A stretch of DNA of 6,882 bases, taken from NCBI GenBank assembly GCA_002308795.1, contig DBVV01000106.1, positions 257 through 7,138 of the forward strand. The letters run 5' to 3'. A program made the position numbers and the translations under genes. Positions 5,227 through 6,882 of the stretch are shown here, one piece after another. Origin of the DNA: Mageeibacillus sp. UBA1255 (GTDB lineage: Bacteria; Bacillota; Clostridia; UBA1212; UBA1255). The notes beneath the pieces are model-generated. The model was not told the origin of the DNA. It saw only the letters and a program-made list of their open reading frames with translations, and did no database searches. Position 1 is the stretch's first letter. Each line of letters starts with the position of its first letter.

Positions 5227-6882
5227 GTATCAACGCTAACGATGTTGACCCTCGGAATGTAAAACAGTATGATCTCCTCGTAAGTCTTTCCGGCCTTGCT
5301 CATTGCCTCCGCGCCGTCCTGGCTCATTCCGACGCCGTGGCCCGTTCCGGAGCCGCGGATAACTATCTGTCTCGGGTCGGATTCGCCCCGTATCTTTATC
5401 CGCTCGTAAGTATAACCGTCGCTTCCTCTTACGGCGTAAAGATCTGGCAGGAAAGCTACGCTGTATACGTTTCCTTCAAGATATTTTTTTGCTCTTTCGG
5501 ACAGCGCTGTGTCCTGACCGTCTGCCTGATATTCTATTTTTAACGTCTGGTCAACGTCGAAAGTGAATCTCTGGCCTCGAACGTTTACGCTGAGCCTGGT
5601 CTGCTGTATCCTGACCATCGCGTCGTTGCGTGTCCCTTCGAACGTCATTTCGACGACTCTGCCTGATTCAGTTCTCTGAGTTACGTTAAGATATTTAAGG
5701 ACTCCCAGATTTATGCCTTTCTGGTTTGAAATGTAGCTGACGATGCGGGAAGACAGCGTCTGGCCGGTGTAATCTTTCGACCATAGTGTGGGCGTCGTCC
5801 ACGGGTCGGGAATAGCGACGTAGAGTTCCTGGACGCCTCCCCAGACCGCGTCGGGTGATTCGGTGTAGCCTCCGCTGTTGCTGTGGTAGAACACTTCGTC
5901 CACTATTTTTCCTTCATATGAAAGCACGAGTCCTGCGGTCTGCCGTGTGGCCAGCGTCGTGTTTGCGGTCTCTCCGGCTTCTCCCGACGAATTTATATAT
6001 CCGCCGTAGACCTGATAGCTCGTCGTATCATCCATATGGAACCCGTACGACGTGAGTTTTCCTTTGATAATGTACTGGTACGCGGAAGTGCGGGCGAGTA
6101 TTGCCTGCGCCTTAAGTCCCTCTGCGCGCCAAGACCAGCTGGAAGAACTTCCGGAGATCATTTCCGCCGGAACGACGCTCAGAGTGTAGTCTTCGACGTC
6201 AACGTCGTTTACCAGCACCAGTTTTCCGCCCTGATATCTGTGAACGTCGAAATAACCTCTGTACCTTGCCGCACTGAGTTTCAGCAGAGGCGGATCTTCC
6301 TCGCTGCTGCTTTCTGTAGCCAGCGGAGTTATGCGCACTTTGCTCACCGTGTCCGATACGTTCAGTATCATGACGGGCGAGCCGTCAATATAAACTTTTA
6401 CGCCGTTGTTTTTTACGGTTATCACCGACAGCTGGTATCCTGCGGGGGACAATCTCTCTGACAGTATGGTGTATTTATCCTGTCCGTTCACGTCTGGTAC
6501 TCCTGCTGCGGGGTATTTAGAATAGAAAGCTGCTCCGATATACCAGGACGTCCCGTCGAAAACGTAAAGCATCGACGTCCCGGCGCCTTCCATAAGCGGC
6601 AATATCTTCATCATTTCTTTCCGCGCTTCCTCTATTGTTGCGAAAGCAGACGTGACGCATATGTGATATCCGCTGTCGGCTCTTAGCGAAACCGAATTTG
6701 ACGCGCCAAATATGAGTGCGGGTGTGTATTCTGTGTTGTTCTTAACGACGCCTATGGTTCCGCCTGTTGCCGAGCCTGTCGTGATCACGTCGAGAGCGCT
6801 CCTGTCATATTTAAGGCCTATACGTACTGTATTAACGTGCGGCTCCACAGACGGGATCGGTTCGGGCGTCGGTTCAGGCGTC
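5211..6882 (-). CDS. SpoIID/LytB-domain protein, probable peptidoglycan lytic transglycosylase (N-terminus beyond the window)
   Basis: The reading frame is open to the right edge, so the gene is 5'-partial; a GTG at 6846-6848 could be mistaken for its start, but the frame upstream continues as a Thr-Pro-Glu-Pro linker, typical of the stretch after an export signal. Residues counted from that GTG: 52-110 look SPOR-like (weak); 190-350 carry the SpoIID core, with YRGYFDV (196-202), VNDVDVEDYTLSVVPAEM (213-230), LKAQAILART (245-254), YHSNSGGYTESPDAVWGG (321-338); the end has GTGHGVGMSQDGA (501-513). SpoIID cleaves denuded glycan strands during engulfment, and Glu229 of VVPAEM matches its catalytic Glu. 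The Cys pair that binds zinc in some clostridial SpoIID proteins is absent: the usual site reads DDTTSYQVYGG (273-283). It precedes queA by 51 bp. It may be a vegetative or spore-stage SpoIID homologue rather than SpoIID itself, so no symbol is assigned. Confidence 0.88.
   Translation of the reverse strand, partial: TPEPTPEPIPSVEPHVNTVRIGLKYDRSALDVITTGSATGGTIGVVKNNTEYTPALIFGASNSVSLRADSGYHICVTSAFATIEEARKEMMKILPLMEGAGTSMLYVFDGTSWYIGAAFYSKYPAAGVPDVNGQDKYTILSERLSPAGYQLSVITVKNNGVKVYIDGSPVMILNVSDTVSKVRITPLATESSSEEDPPLLKLSAARYRGYFDVHRYQGGKLVLVNDVDVEDYTLSVVPAEMISGSSSSWSWRAEGLKAQAILARTSAYQYIIKGKLTSYGFHMDDTTSYQVYGGYINSSGEAGETANTTLATRQTAGLVLSYEGKIVDEVFYHSNSGGYTESPDAVWGGVQELYVAIPDPWTTPTLWSKDYTGQTLSSRIVSYISNQKGINLGVLKYLNVTQRTESGRVVEMTFEGTRNDAMVRIQQTRLSVNVRGQRFTFDVDQTLKIEYQADGQDTALSERAKKYLEGNVYSVAFLPDLYAVRGSDGYTYERIKIRGESDPRQIVIRGSGTGHGVGMSQDGAEAMSKAGKTYEEIILFYIPRVNIVSVDTLLAP
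6859..6882 (-). repeat. Two 12-bp tandem units encoding a Thr-Pro-Glu-Pro linker
   Basis: Two adjacent 12-bp units (6859-6870 and 6871-6882) differ at one base and encode TPEP TPEP on the minus strand, followed by IPSVEPHV. The repeat runs off the window, so its copy number is unknown. Such linkers usually separate a signal peptide or membrane anchor from an extracellular domain, and their tandem DNA can vary in length between strains. Confidence 0.7.

Noticed and set aside
6846..6848. GTG as the true start of the SpoIID-like gene
   Set aside because: The frame stays open to the window edge and encodes a TPEP linker directly upstream; no ribosome site precedes the GTG and an exported protein would lack its signal peptide if it began here.

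Overview
The window looks like chromosomal DNA of an anaerobic Clostridia-type Bacillota, possibly an uncultured gut lineage. Three things point that way: a SpoIID/LytB-type sporulation hydrolase directly upstream of queA-tgt-yajC, an arrangement I recall as common in Clostridia; strong AGGAGG-like ribosome sites plus a TTG start; and a GH109-like sugar enzyme of a kind found in gut bacteria. By eye the base composition is roughly balanced between GC and AT. The taxonomic placement is inference.

Layout. Positions 1-136 are a short leader with a plausible sigma-A-type promoter. One plus-strand gene (137-1150) encodes a diacylglycerol/lipid kinase of the DagK/YegS family. Everything else is on the minus strand and reads right to left as one closely packed run: a SpoIID/LytB-domain protein whose N-terminus lies beyond the right edge (5211-6882), queA (4047-5159), tgt (2869-4011), yajC (2401-2844), and a GH109-like member of the Gfo/Idh/MocA superfamily (1138-2367). 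The gaps are 51, 35, 24 and 33 bp with no convincing terminator inside, so co-transcription is likely. The last gene of this run converges on the lipid kinase gene, and the two coding regions overlap by 13 bp.

Function. Tgt and QueA are consecutive steps of queuosine tRNA modification: preQ1 is inserted at position 34, then converted to epoxyqueuosine. YajC is the small accessory membrane subunit of the Sec translocon. The SpoIID-like protein is probably an exported peptidoglycan lytic transglycosylase. The GH109-like enzyme looks cytoplasmic and NAD-dependent, probably a glycosidase or a related sugar enzyme; its place at the end of a tRNA-modification/secretion operon is the least expected part of the window.

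No RNA genes, insertion sequences, CRISPR arrays or phage-like elements were seen, and no clearly new system. The points most worth a second look are the GH109-like gene in this operon, the YajC with an apparent cleavable signal peptide, the TTG start of queA, the insertion in QueA and the convergent gene overlap.
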